NCBI RefSeq assembly: GCF_918698095.1
Contig: NZ_CAKKLY010000002.1
Span: 62,001-126,000 of the forward strand
From: Arthrobacter sp. Bi83
GTDB lineage: Bacteria; Actinomycetota; Actinomycetes; Actinomycetales; Micrococcaceae
Length of the DNA stretch: 64,000 nucleotides
Reading direction: 5' to 3'
The translations under genes were made by a program, and so were the position numbers. The notes below the pieces were generated by a model. It had not been told where the DNA came from. It searched no databases and was given only the letters and a program-made list of their open reading frames with translations. Positions 51,714 through 60,595 of this stretch are shown here, piece after piece; the first letter of the stretch is position 1; every line of letters begins with the position of its first letter.

Positions 51714-53168
51714 TCAGTCGGTGCGGTTCAGGAATTCGCGGAGCCTGGCCCTGACAGGCTCGCGGTCGTAGGTGTTGACGAGGGCGCCGGCCATCCGGAC
51801 CGGATCCCCGAAGAAGAAGTACTCGTAGAGGGACTGGCGCCCCGAGAAACCGGAGATCGAGGCGTCAAAGGCCAGCTTGAACAGGCGGACGCGCTCGGGG
51901 CCGGTGAGTGTCTTCCCCTGCAGGTACAGGTCGATGTCTGCCCTCGCCTCGCTGTTCACGTCCGCTTCCCCGGGCAGCGCCATGAGCCCGGAGGCCGAAA
52001 ACTTCCGGATGATCTGCGGGAAGCGCTGGGCGATCTTCGGGTACCAGTTCCGCGCGGCGTTGAGCGTGCTCCACTTCGGCAGCATGACGCCGGCGCCGTT
52101 AAGCTCCGCGTCCGCTTCGGAGGCGCGCACCAGGGCCTTGCCGATTTCGACGTCGATGATCAGTTCGGCGATGTCCTCCTGGATGTGCTGGAAGCCGTCG
52201 ATGCCGATGGAATCGGCCAGCTCGGACGCGAGGCCAAGGAAGAACTCGCTCTTGGCGATGGTTCGCGTCACGACCTGGTGGGTCATGAGGGCGCCTGCCC
52301 CGGTCTCGGTGTAGAACGCGTTGCAGAGCTGGGGGTTTCCGAGCATGAAGATGCGTTCGCTCGGGACGAAGACGTCGTCGAAAATGGCCACGGCATCCAT
52401 CTCCTCGTAGCGGGACGCGAGCGGCTCGTCGTGAGTGCTGCCGCCGTTGTAAAGCGAGGTGCGGCACAGGTACCGCAGACCGGGGGCATCGTTGGGAATG
52501 GCGAAGGCATAGGAGTAGGGCGCGTCCTCCGGGGTGCCGCGCAGCACCGTGGAGGGAAAGACGAGCAGCTCGTCGGCGATGGGCGCGATGGTGGCCAGCA
52601 TGCGGGCACCCCTGATCACGATACCGTCCTCGCGCTCCTCCACAATGTGCGCGGAAAGCTGGCCGCCGAGCTGTTCGGAGCCGGACACGGAACGGTTGAC
52701 CTGCGGCGGGATCAGCGTATGAGTCGCGAGGACGTCATTCTCGCGCGCCCACTCGTAGTAGTTGCGGATATTCTCGGCAAACCTGGGGTCAGCCTGGGAG
52801 AACCATTTCCCGGCCGTGGCCAATGCCGTGAGGGCGGAGTTCATGTAGTCCCCGGTCCGCCCCAGGAAACCGTTCGACGCTTCCGCCCAGGTGGAGATCG
52901 CCCGCCGCCGGCGCCTCAGGTCCTCGGCGGTTCTCGGAACCAGGAAGGAGGCGTTCACGAGGTCACCCGTGGTGGGCGACGTGTAGGTGAGCGCTTCCTG
53001 GTACTGCTGGCCGTGCTGCATGTCGAACAGCTTCGCGTAGGACCTCGCCACATTGCGGAAGGCAGGATGCTCCGCAACCTTCTCGCTGACCACTTCGCCG
53101 TCAATGACGATGTGCGGTGTCATCGCGCTGAGTCTCTCCAGGTACTGCTGGCCGGTTCGGATTCCCAT
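51714..53168 (-). CDS. hpaB: 4-hydroxyphenylacetate 3-monooxygenase, oxygenase component
   Basis: A 484-aa FADH2-dependent hydroxylase that converts 4-hydroxyphenylacetate to homoprotocatechuate; relatives act on phenol or chlorophenols. The acyl-CoA-dehydrogenase-like fold is evident from THTLIPPQVNRS, the flavin/substrate region LYNGGSTHDEPLASRYEEMDA, and FDDVFVPSERIFMLGN. GGAGACAGA lies upstream of the ATG. It follows hpaC by 53 bp, which supplies reduced flavin. The ring-cleavage genes (hpaD, E, F, G, H) are absent from the window. Confidence 0.92.
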   Translation of the reverse strand: MGIRTGQQYLERLSAMTPHIVIDGEVVSEKVAEHPAFRNVARSYAKLFDMQHGQQYQEALTYTSPTTGDLVNASFLVPRTAEDLRRRRRAISTWAEASNGFLGRTGDYMNSALTALATAGKWFSQADPRFAENIRNYYEWARENDVLATHTLIPPQVNRSVSGSEQLGGQLSAHIVEEREDGIVIRGARMLATIAPIADELLVFPSTVLRGTPEDAPYSYAFAIPNDAPGLRYLCRTSLYNGGSTHDEPLASRYEEMDAVAIFDDVFVPSERIFMLGNPQLCNAFYTETGAGALMTHQVVTRTIAKSEFFLGLASELADSIGIDGFQHIQEDIAELIIDVEIGKALVRASEADAELNGAGVMLPKWSTLNAARNWYPKIAQRFPQIIRKFSASGLMALPGEADVNSEARADIDLYLQGKTLTGPERVRLFKLAFDASISGFSGRQSLYEYFFFGDPVRMAGALVNTYDREPVRARLREFLNRTD

Positions 53169-53221
53169 TGTTCTGTCTCCAGTCGTCGTCGAACTGCAGG
53201 TGGTCGGGTGGATGATGCGCG

Positions 53222-53752
53222 TCAGAGAAGGTCTTCCATGCCCAGCTGGCTTTCCGGGATGGTGGTGAATGCGCTGTTGGCGAAGGCCAGGGCGTCACCG
53301 TTTCGATAGTTGAAGTCCACTACCTCGCCGAGATAGAGGGTGTGGTCGCCGCCGTCGTAAGCTGCCCAGGGTTTGCACTCAAAGTAAGCGAGCACATTGG
53401 ACAGGCGCGGTGCCGTTTCGCTCTCCACCCACAGCGGCTCAGGGCCTGGGCGTCCGGCGAAGTGCATGGCCAGTTGGCGCTGTTCCGCGCCCAGGATGTT
53501 GACGGTGAACGGCCGGCCGGCGAGCTCGTCGTGCGCCTTGGTGGTGCGGGCAATGCTGACCAGCACCAGCGGCGGCTCCATGGACACCGAGGTGAAGGAG
53601 TTCACGGTGATGCCGTGGCGCTTGGTCACGCCGTCGAACGTGACGATGGCAACGCCGGTGGCAAACCTTCCGAGACTGCCGCGAAAACGATGGGCCCGCG
53701 GAACGGACGTCCGGCCGGGGACTTCCGGCGCCGCTTCCGGCTTGGCAATCAT
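53222..53752 (-). CDS. hpaC: Flavin reductase (4-hydroxyphenylacetate monooxygenase reductase component)
   Basis: A 176-aa NAD(P)H:flavin oxidoreductase with the split-barrel fold: FRGSLGRFATGVAIVTF, HGITVNSFTSVSMEPPLVL, FTVNILGAEQRQLAMHFAG and a C-terminal DHTLYLGEVVDF. It provides FADH2 to HpaB. I chose the ATG at 53752, which has AAGGA upstream and trims 43 non-conserved codons. Upstream, TTCC-N5-GGAA lies between this gene and the divergent IclR regulator. Confidence 0.9.
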   Translation of the reverse strand: MIAKPEAAPEVPGRTSVPRAHRFRGSLGRFATGVAIVTFDGVTKRHGITVNSFTSVSMEPPLVLVSIARTTKAHDELAGRPFTVNILGAEQRQLAMHFAGRPGPEPLWVESETAPRLSNVLAYFECKPWAAYDGGDHTLYLGEVVDFNYRNGDALAFANSAFTTIPESQLGMEDLL

Positions 53753-53840
53753 CGTCGATTCCTTAGGTCGCGGAGACTTGTGTTCGAGCACCGGCGCTAC
53801 TGGTACACCAGCGCCGGGTATTCTATAGTTGAACGCATAA

Positions 53841-53853
53841 TTCCTATATGGAA
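53841..53853. promoter_or_regulatory. Candidate IclR operator between hpaC and iclR
   Basis: TTCCTATATGGAA is a palindrome (TTCC-N5-GGAA) within an AT-rich segment flanked by two direct copies of GAACGC. It lies 89 bp upstream of hpaC and 74 bp upstream of the IclR start. Confidence 0.4.
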
Positions 53854-53926
53854 CGCTAGCCGAACGTGACGTGCAGCACAAGGCTGCGGAACAAGCCGCA
53901 CCGGTCTCCCGCCTAGGATGGACAGC

Positions 53927-54661
53927 ATGAATCCAATCGCCAGTGCCGGTGCACAGGTTGCGCCTGCCCAGGTTTCCCCATCGCAGACGCTCTCACGGGG
54001 CATCCGGGCCCTGGAAATCCTGGCCGAAGCCGAGAACCCCCTCACGATCGCCGAGCTTGCGGACGCCATGGGCGTCCACCGTTCGGTCGCGTACCGGATC
54101 CTCCGGACGCTCGAGGACCACTCGCTGCTGGTGCGCGACGACGCCGGCCGGGTGCAGCCGGGGCCAGGCCTGGCCGTGCTGGCAAGGGGCGTTTCCCGCA
54201 ACCTCCAGACGGCCGCCCTCCCCGAGCTGACCCAGCTTGCCAATGCCCTGAACATGACGGCGTTCATTGCCGTCTGGGACCATCAGGAGTGCGTCACCCT
54301 GGTCACGGTGGAGCCCCGGCATTCGGCCGCCACGGTGGTCCAGCACCCGGGATCCCGCCACCCCATCAGCAGCGGCGCCCCCGGTATCGCCATCCAGTCG
54401 GCGCTGACGGAGCATGACTGGGTTCAGCTGGCGCCAACCGTTCCGTACCGCGCCGAGGCCGCCGAGGCGCGGAAACGGGGCTACGCCGCAAGCCATGACG
54501 AGGTCATTGCGGGGGTTTCCTCGCTGGCCGCCCCCATCCGGGTGCCGGGCGGACGGCCCGCGGCCGTCGCCGTCGTCTATATCCGCTCGTCGCAGGACCC
54601 GTCCGACGTCGCCGCGGCGCTGACCGCCGGCGCCGCACGGATTGAAGCGCAGCTCGCCTGA
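53927..54661 (+). CDS. IclR family transcriptional regulator
   Basis: A 244-aa regulator with an N-terminal winged helix (LSRGIRALEILAEAENPLTIAELADAM then VHRSVAYRILRTLE) and a C-terminal effector domain (VTVEPRHSAATVVQHPGSRHPISSGAPG, the conserved ligand pocket). TAGGAT ends 7 nt before the ATG at 53927, a leaderless start; an upstream ATG at 53918 overlaps that box. It is divergent from hpaC and is the obvious regulator of the 4-hydroxyphenylacetate genes. Confidence 0.92.
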   Translation: MNPIASAGAQVAPAQVSPSQTLSRGIRALEILAEAENPLTIAELADAMGVHRSVAYRILRTLEDHSLLVRDDAGRVQPGPGLAVLARGVSRNLQTAALPELTQLANALNMTAFIAVWDHQECVTLVTVEPRHSAATVVQHPGSRHPISSGAPGIAIQSALTEHDWVQLAPTVPYRAEAAEARKRGYAASHDEVIAGVSSLAAPIRVPGGRPAAVAVVYIRSSQDPSDVAAALTAGAARIEAQLA

Positions 54662-54693
54662 CACGCCCGCCGCTGTCGGACACAGCGGTGGGG

Positions 54694-56088
54694 TCAGCGA
54701 ACAGGCGTCGCGGCAGCCTTGCGCTGGTTCCGCTGGTTTTGGCGGACGACGACGGCGGCAGCCGCGCCGAGCACGAACAGCGCCGCTGCGGCGGCAATCG
54801 GAACGAGGAAAGCCGCAGCGTAACCCGGGCCCTGCGCCAGCTGACCTGCAATCGTTGATCCCACGGCCGTGCCGGCCACGATGCCGCTGGCCAGCGCCGT
54901 CATCACCGTTCCGAGCCGTCCGGCGGGCGCAGCGATCCCGCCGATCGCAAAAACGGTCACCATGACCGGCCCCACCGGAAGGCCGAGGGCCAGCAGCACG
55001 AGGACCATGGCCCAGCCGCTATCCGGCAGGAGCAGCAGCGTCGACAGTCCGGCCATGAGGGCAGCGGAGGCCAGCCAGCGGGCCGCTACCGTGAACCGGA
55101 CCGGCCAGTAAGCCACGGAAATCGCGGCCGCGGCCGAGCTCAGTCCCATCACCGAGTACAGCAACCCGGCAACCTCGGATGTTGCGAATGACGCCGAGAA
55201 GGAAGTGAGGGCGGTCTGCGTGGAGCCAAAAAAGGTGCCCATGCAGACCATCGCCAGCACAGGGAGCGCGACGGCGGCCACGCGGGCCAACCGTCCGCGG
55301 CGCGGGGTGCCTGCCACGTTGGACGCGGGTTGAACGGCCTTGCCGGGGCGGCCGTTGCGGGGAACGGACAGGTGCGTCCGGTGCACGGCGAATGCCGGCA
55401 CGAGCGTGATGGTGAGGACCGCTGCAAGAGCCAGCGGTAGCCAGGGCGCCACCAGGCTCGCCAGCACGCCCACAAGTGCAGGGCCAAGGACAAACGTGAG
55501 TTCATCGGCTGTGCTTTCGTAGGACAGTGCCGTGTCCAGATCCGTGCCGCTGTCCTTCCGGCTTCCGCCGGACGTCAGGGCCATCCACCTCACGCGGGCG
55601 AGCGGACCTACCTGGGGACAGCTGACGCCAGCGATGAAGGCCGCCGCGAAGACCGGCCAGGCAAAGCCGAAAGAGTCGGCACTGACTCTGTCTGCACCGG
55701 GGAGGGCATAAGCCAGTGCAACCAGAGTGAGCACGGCGGCGGCGTTCAGAATGGCAGACACCAGCAGCACCGGACGTTGTCCACGGCGGTCCGCGAGGGC
55801 GCCCAGGACAGGGGCGCCGAGGGCAGACCCGATGCCGACAGCCCCGGCCGACGTTCCGCCGATTGCGTAGGATCCGCTGACGGAGGTGACCAGCGTCAGT
55901 GTTCCGACGGTCAGCATGGCGAGCGGGAGCCGCGCAAACAGCCCGAGGGGAATAAACCCCTTGCCGGCCAGTCGTGGGAGCCGGGCGAACCGGCCGCCGG
56001 AGCGGGGAGGCCGCGAATCGGCAGGCGTGGCCGCAGCGGCAGATGGGAGTTCAGTGGCCGGACGCCGAGGCGCCGTGGAAGTTGTCAT
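54694..56088 (-). CDS. MFS transporter
   Basis: A 464-aa major facilitator with about twelve helices, an N-terminal tail of about 40 residues, and the helix 2-3 motif GALADRRGQRPVLLVSA. The shape fits the drug-exporter-like DHA group, without a clear substrate. The ATG at 56088 has no ribosome site; the strong GGGAGGAGGG lies 28 bp further upstream in front of another short frame (56051-56116) that overlaps the MFS start. It converges with iclR (32 bp). Confidence 0.85.
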   Translation of the reverse strand: MTTSTAPRRPATELPSAAAATPADSRPPRSGGRFARLPRLAGKGFIPLGLFARLPLAMLTVGTLTLVTSVSGSYAIGGTSAGAVGIGSALGAPVLGALADRRGQRPVLLVSAILNAAAVLTLVALAYALPGADRVSADSFGFAWPVFAAAFIAGVSCPQVGPLARVRWMALTSGGSRKDSGTDLDTALSYESTADELTFVLGPALVGVLASLVAPWLPLALAAVLTITLVPAFAVHRTHLSVPRNGRPGKAVQPASNVAGTPRRGRLARVAAVALPVLAMVCMGTFFGSTQTALTSFSASFATSEVAGLLYSVMGLSSAAAAISVAYWPVRFTVAARWLASAALMAGLSTLLLLPDSGWAMVLVLLALGLPVGPVMVTVFAIGGIAAPAGRLGTVMTALASGIVAGTAVGSTIAGQLAQGPGYAAAFLVPIAAAAALFVLGAAAAVVVRQNQRNQRKAAATPVR

Positions 56089-56116
56089 GTATCCGGGCTC
56101 GTTCAGTACTGCGCAT
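56051..56116 (-). CDS. Possible 21-aa upstream ORF overlapping the MFS start
   Basis: An ATG at 56116 follows an excellent ribosome site (GGGAGGAGGG) and encodes MRSTERARIHDNFHGASASG plus one residue before its stop. It overlaps the first 38 bases of the MFS gene in another frame. It could be a regulatory leader peptide coupling translation to the transporter, or the transporter may initiate by another route. It carries no family signature. Confidence 0.4.
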   Translation of the reverse strand: MRSTERARIHDNFHGASASGH

Positions 56117-56175
56117 CGTCCCTCCTCCCGATGCGCGCAACCCGGTAACTATCCGAGTGTACTGGACACTGGGGT

Positions 56176-56256
56176 CCGGCACACTCAGGCCCGGCACACT
56201 CAGGCGCCCGGCACACTCAGGCGCCCGGCACACTCAGGCCCAGCTCACTCAGGCCC
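56176..56256. repeat. Tandem repeat array, five units of 15-17 bp
   Basis: Units based on CCGGCACACTCAGG(CGC) start at 56176, 56191, 56208 and 56225, with a degenerate fifth at about 56240. The units abut without spacers, so this is a minisatellite, not CRISPR. It occupies the gap between the MFS promoter region and the end of sbcC. Confidence 0.8.
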
Positions 56257-56292
56257 GGCGTTGCGGGGCGGCACTGAATGCCGTCCGGTGGA

Positions 56293-59200
56293 TCAGCCTG
56301 CCAGCGCGGCCTCAGAAATGTGCAGGGTGGAGCCGTTGCGCCCCTTCACCACCTGGAGTTGAGTGCCTATCCGCTGCTTCATCTCCGCCACGTGGCTGAC
56401 GAGTCCCACTACGCGGCCGCCGTCGCGCAGGCCTTCGAGGGCGTCCATCACCTGCTCCAGGGCCTGCTCATCGAGGCTTCCGAAGCCCTCGTCCACGAAC
56501 AATGTCTCAATGTCCACGCCCCCGGCCTCCTGCTGCACAACATCCGCTAGGCCCAGGGCGAGCGACAGCGAAGCCATGAAGGACTCGCCGCCCGAGAGGG
56601 TGGACGTGTCGCGTCGCAGGCCGGTCCACTCGTCCACGACTTCGAGGCCAAGCCCCGACTTCGCGCCCCTCGCGGCTTTGGCATCCGTGTGCTGCAGCGT
56701 GTACCGGCCATCGCTCATGGCGACGAGCCTCTCCGAGGCGGCGATGGCCACCTGTTCAAGCCGTGCCGCCAGGACATAGCTGTTGAGGCTCATGCGGTAG
56801 CTGTTGTCTCCGGCACCCCTGGCCGCGTCAGACAGGGCCGACAGCATTTCCGCCCGTTCCCGCGGTTTCCGGCCAGACTCCGCCACCTCCTTGTATTCGA
56901 GGCGGAGGCGTCCCAGGGCGGTGGACTTCTGCGATGCCAGGCCGGCAGCGAGCGCCACGTCCCGCGACTTCTGCGCGGCCCTTTCGGCTTCGGCCCTCAG
57001 ACGGTCCACTTCGCCTGCATCCGCAGTGACGCCGGCGGCTTGCTCCTGTTCCGCCAGGACGAGCTCCTCACCGGCGAACAGCTCTTCCAGCCGGGCTTGT
57101 TCGTCCTGCCCCGCCCGCACCGCCGACTCCAGGCGCGCGGCATCCCCCGCGGCAAGCAATGCGGTGTGCGCTTCGGCGGCGGAGTCGAAGCCTGCGTCCG
57201 GCAGCGCGAGGTCCAGCTGGCTCCGCGCCTCGTCCAGACGGGCCGATGCCAGGTCGAGGGCTGTGCGGGCGGAGGCCGCCCCCTCCAGCACCTCAATGGT
57301 CTTCCTGACGCCGCTGCAACGCTGGCCGAGGCTGGGGTAACCCGCCCGCAACGCGGCAAGCGCAGATTCCAGGGCAGTTGTCTGTTGTTCCAGTTCGGTC
57401 AGCGTGGATTCGGTCTGGGCGATGCGCGACAGACATTCGGTCCGCCCCTGCTCAGTGGCAGCGATGCGGTCTTCCAATTGCTCCTGCCGTGCCCGGCTTT
57501 CGGCCAGCTGCTCTTCGGCGGCCTCGGCCTCGTCGGCTGCTTCGCTGGCAACCCTCGCCGCTTCCTGGGCCTCGGCCGGATCAGTGTCTCCGCCCTGGCC
57601 TGCCAGCACAGCGAGCTGTTGCCGGGCAGCAGACAGCTCCGCGTCCAGCGCTGCGAGAGCCTCCTCTGCGGCATCGCAGATGTCCCTGGCCTGTTCTTCT
57701 TCCTCGGCAAGGCCAAGTGCCGACCCGGCGGTGGGCACGGGCGCCGGATGCTCCGTACCGCCACAGACCGGGCAAGGTTCTCCGGCTTCCAGCCGCGCCG
57801 CCAGTTCCGCCGCCGCGTTGGCCAGGCGCTGTTCCCGGAGGTCAAGCCACCGTTGCCGAGACTCCTGGTAGGCGTCCCTGCCCTTGAGGTGCCGTTCAGC
57901 TGCCCCTGCACATTGCAAGGCAGCTGTCCCATAGCGCCGGACGACGTCAACAAGCTCTTGGGCCGCCACGGATTCCTTGGTGCGGAGCACGGCCTCGCCC
58001 GCCAACTGTTCCAACGGCTGAAGTCCCGCGCGGAGCCGGGTCATTTCCGAGCGGAGTGAAAGCAGGGCCTCAGAGTGGTCCTTGCTGGTGTCCAGCAGTT
58101 TCTGACGCCCGACGACCAGGCCCGCGCTTCTTGCCGCAAGCCCGGAAAGCTTGTCCTCGTCCGCGAGCCGTTCGTTCACCACGGCCAGCAGTGCGCGCAG
58201 CCGGTCCAGCTCGGCGGTCACGTCAACGGAGGCCGAGCCGGTGTGCGCCAGCTCGGCATCCGTCAGAACCGCGGCCCGAAGGTTTGCTGCGGCACGTGCC
58301 ATTGAATCGGCTGCCCGGGCCAGTGCGGGCTCTGCAGCGGTCACCGCCTGGAGCTGTCCGCCAAGGTTCTCGGCCTTGCGGTGCAGTGCCAGCCGGGCAG
58401 CATCACGTTCGAGCACGGGGACCGCCGCATTGGCTTCTGTTCTTCGGCGCAGCGCGGCGGCGAGCTTCAGCTGGCGGCGTTCGCGGGCTATTTCCGCGTC
58501 CAGCCGTACAGCATGCTCGCTGCAGACAGCCTCGCAGGACTTGGCTTCCGCGGCCAGCTCCGAGGCCTTGAGCGAAGCGGCGTCTTCGAGCCAGCCGAGG
58601 AGTTCACGGTGACTACCGGGCTCGGGTGCCCCGGTCAGGTCCAGCCCCAGCGTCTGGGCCTCGGCCTGGGCCCTCGTCACCAACAGGGCCAGTTTGCTGT
58701 TGTGTCCGGCGACCTCTGTGGCGGCTTCAGCTGCCCTGCCGGCCAGTTCGCGCTCGACGGCTTCGAACCGTTCGGTTCCGAAGAGTTTCTGGAGAAGGTC
58801 CAGCCGGTCTGAGGCTTTGGAACGCAGGAAGGCCGCGAAGTCGCCCTGCGGGAGCATGACCACCCGGGTGAACTGCTCCCGGTCCATTCCCAGAATGGCG
58901 GTAATCTCGGCTCCGGCTTCGTCGTTCCGGCCGGACTTCTCGATCCACTCCCCGCCGACGCGCTCCCGCAGGAGTGTCTTGGCCTGCTGTACGGTGAAGC
59001 CGTTTCGGCCCCGGGCGCTCGGCTTGTCCCAGGCCGGTGTGCGGGACACTTCAAAGCGCCTGCCGCGGGCGCTGAATTCACAACTCACCCGGGGTTCTGT
59101 CGCAGCGTCGGCGTGGTCACTGCGCAGCCTTTTGCCGTCCTGCCGTGCGCCGGGGACGGAACCGTACAGGGCGTAGCAGATGGCGTCCAGCACGCTCGTC

Positions 59201-59322
59201 TTGCCGGCGCCCGTGGCCCCGTTGAGGAGAAAAAGCCCATGCGCGCTGAGCCGGTCAAAGTCGATTTCTTCGGTGCCGGCGAAGGGCCCGAAGGCGCAGA
59301 TTTCCAGGCGGTGGATCCTCAC
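56293..59322 (-). CDS. sbcC: Exonuclease SbcCD subunit C (SMC-like ATPase)
   Basis: ATPase of the Mre11-Rad50-like SbcCD nuclease, which opens hairpins and cruciforms and processes double-strand ends. The 1009-aa protein has Walker A GATGAGKTS at the N-terminus, two long coiled-coil arms, the zinc hook GEPCPVCGG near residue 516, and the C-terminal signature LSGGESFMASLSLALG with Walker B LFVDEGFGSLDEQALEQVM. Its start overlaps the sbcD end by 4 bp. The arms are rich in Ala, Glu and Arg as expected for coiled coil. Confidence 0.95.
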   Translation of the reverse strand: MRIHRLEICAFGPFAGTEEIDFDRLSAHGLFLLNGATGAGKTSVLDAICYALYGSVPGARQDGKRLRSDHADAATEPRVSCEFSARGRRFEVSRTPAWDKPSARGRNGFTVQQAKTLLRERVGGEWIEKSGRNDEAGAEITAILGMDREQFTRVVMLPQGDFAAFLRSKASDRLDLLQKLFGTERFEAVERELAGRAAEAATEVAGHNSKLALLVTRAQAEAQTLGLDLTGAPEPGSHRELLGWLEDAASLKASELAAEAKSCEAVCSEHAVRLDAEIARERRQLKLAAALRRRTEANAAVPVLERDAARLALHRKAENLGGQLQAVTAAEPALARAADSMARAAANLRAAVLTDAELAHTGSASVDVTAELDRLRALLAVVNERLADEDKLSGLAARSAGLVVGRQKLLDTSKDHSEALLSLRSEMTRLRAGLQPLEQLAGEAVLRTKESVAAQELVDVVRRYGTAALQCAGAAERHLKGRDAYQESRQRWLDLREQRLANAAAELAARLEAGEPCPVCGGTEHPAPVPTAGSALGLAEEEEQARDICDAAEEALAALDAELSAARQQLAVLAGQGGDTDPAEAQEAARVASEAADEAEAAEEQLAESRARQEQLEDRIAATEQGRTECLSRIAQTESTLTELEQQTTALESALAALRAGYPSLGQRCSGVRKTIEVLEGAASARTALDLASARLDEARSQLDLALPDAGFDSAAEAHTALLAAGDAARLESAVRAGQDEQARLEELFAGEELVLAEQEQAAGVTADAGEVDRLRAEAERAAQKSRDVALAAGLASQKSTALGRLRLEYKEVAESGRKPRERAEMLSALSDAARGAGDNSYRMSLNSYVLAARLEQVAIAASERLVAMSDGRYTLQHTDAKAARGAKSGLGLEVVDEWTGLRRDTSTLSGGESFMASLSLALGLADVVQQEAGGVDIETLFVDEGFGSLDEQALEQVMDALEGLRDGGRVVGLVSHVAEMKQRIGTQLQVVKGRNGSTLHISEAALAG

Positions 59323-60515
59323 AGCGACACTCCTTGCAGGCGCACGGTCTCCAAAGCGTCGGCCAGGACGCTCCGCTCGGTTTCGTCAGGTTCACGGCCG
59401 CGGACGTGCTCCAGAAATCCGCAGCAAATCGAAAGGTCATCCTCAGCCTCGGCAAGCCTGCTGCTGTAGCTGATCTTGGCGGACGCCGGTGCCCCTTCCG
59501 GATCAAAGCCCAGCACGAGGGTGTCCGGGTACCTCGCCCGCAGCCGCTCCATAGCCTGGGCCGGACGCTGGGCATCCGTGAGGGTCACCTGGCAGTAGGC
59601 GTCCTCCGCCCAGGCATGGTGGGCGGACTCGAGGAGCTCGGTGATGGTTCCCCGGAGGACGGCGAGTTTCCTCGGCGCGTCCCAGTTGATCTCCTGGACC
59701 GCCGTGACGCCGGACTCATCGATGTCGATGAGCCAGCCGCCCTTTTGATGTGTTGCCTCTGAAAAGGAATAGGCCAGCGGTGAACCCGAGTAGCGCACTT
59801 CCGGCGACAGCTTCTGCCGGCGATGGAGATGGCCCAGGGCCGTGAAACTGAAACCGTCGAAAAGGTCCAGCGGTACAGCGCCGACTCCCCCGATGCTGAG
59901 GTCACGCTCACTGTCCGAGCTGAGCCCGCCGCTCGCAAACGTGTGGGCCAGCACCACCGAGTGGACGGTCCGCGACTGGCTGCGCCGAGCCAGGTCCGCC
60001 CGGACTCGCTCCGTGGCGGCACGCGTGATATCGAAGTGAGTGGCCGTTTCCACGCCGAGCTGGTCGGCCACGAGGCGCGGCTCCAGCCACGGGATGCCAT
60101 AGATTGCCAGCGCGGGGCTGACCTCGTCCTCCGAACCGTCCCCGGGAGGCCCATCCTCCAGGGGCACCATCAGCGGCGTGTCGAGGTCCGCGAGCCGGGT
60201 GCGCAGATGCACCCCGCCGCGCTCCAGCAGCCGGGAGGCAAACCCCAGCCGGATGGCGGAGTCATGGTTGCCGCTGGTCAGCACCACCCGGGAACCGGCC
60301 GCGGTGAGCCGCACCAGGGCGTCGTCAAGCAGCCCGACGACATCCACTCCAGGCAGTGCGCGGTCGTAGACGTCGCCGGCGATGAGGACAACGTTGACGG
60401 ACAATTCCTCGACCCTGGCGACCAGCTGGTCGATGAAGTCGCGCTGGGCGTCCAGCATGCCAACGCCGTGGAAAGACCGGCCCAAATGCCAGTCGGAAGT
60501 GTGCAATAACCGCAT
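59319..60515 (-). CDS. sbcD: Exonuclease SbcCD subunit D (Mre11-like nuclease)
   Basis: A 398-aa metallophosphoesterase nuclease. The phosphoesterase motifs are MRLLHTSDWHLGRSFHG at the N-terminus, AGDVYDRALPG, LTSGNHDSAIR and the histidine motif ALGHLHRRQ. I chose the ATG at 60515 because the family begins MRLLHTSDWHLG and TAGCTT ends exactly 6 nt upstream; an ATG two codons earlier lies in the promoter spacer. It is the first gene of the sbcDC operon. Confidence 0.94.
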   Translation of the reverse strand: MRLLHTSDWHLGRSFHGVGMLDAQRDFIDQLVARVEELSVNVVLIAGDVYDRALPGVDVVGLLDDALVRLTAAGSRVVLTSGNHDSAIRLGFASRLLERGGVHLRTRLADLDTPLMVPLEDGPPGDGSEDEVSPALAIYGIPWLEPRLVADQLGVETATHFDITRAATERVRADLARRSQSRTVHSVVLAHTFASGGLSSDSERDLSIGGVGAVPLDLFDGFSFTALGHLHRRQKLSPEVRYSGSPLAYSFSEATHQKGGWLIDIDESGVTAVQEINWDAPRKLAVLRGTITELLESAHHAWAEDAYCQVTLTDAQRPAQAMERLRARYPDTLVLGFDPEGAPASAKISYSSRLAEAEDDLSICCGFLEHVRGREPDETERSVLADALETVRLQGVSL

Positions 60516-60552
60516 GTTCATAAGCTATCCGTAGGCACTGACAGTATTGCTG

Positions 60553-60595
60553 ACCGTCCGCTTGGGCGCGTCCGGAGACGTACCAAGAGGACGGT
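60553..60595 (-). terminator. Hairpin at the end of the aquaporin gene
   Basis: ACCGTCC-G-CTTGG (60553-60565) pairs with CCAAG-A-GGACGGT (60583-60595) across one mismatch, just after the aquaporin stop. No T tract follows, so it is a weak terminator candidate between aquaporin and sbcD. Confidence 0.4.

Noticed and set aside
56176..56256. Repeats considered as a CRISPR array
   Set aside because: Units of 15-17 bp directly adjoin with no spacers, and no cas genes are in the window.
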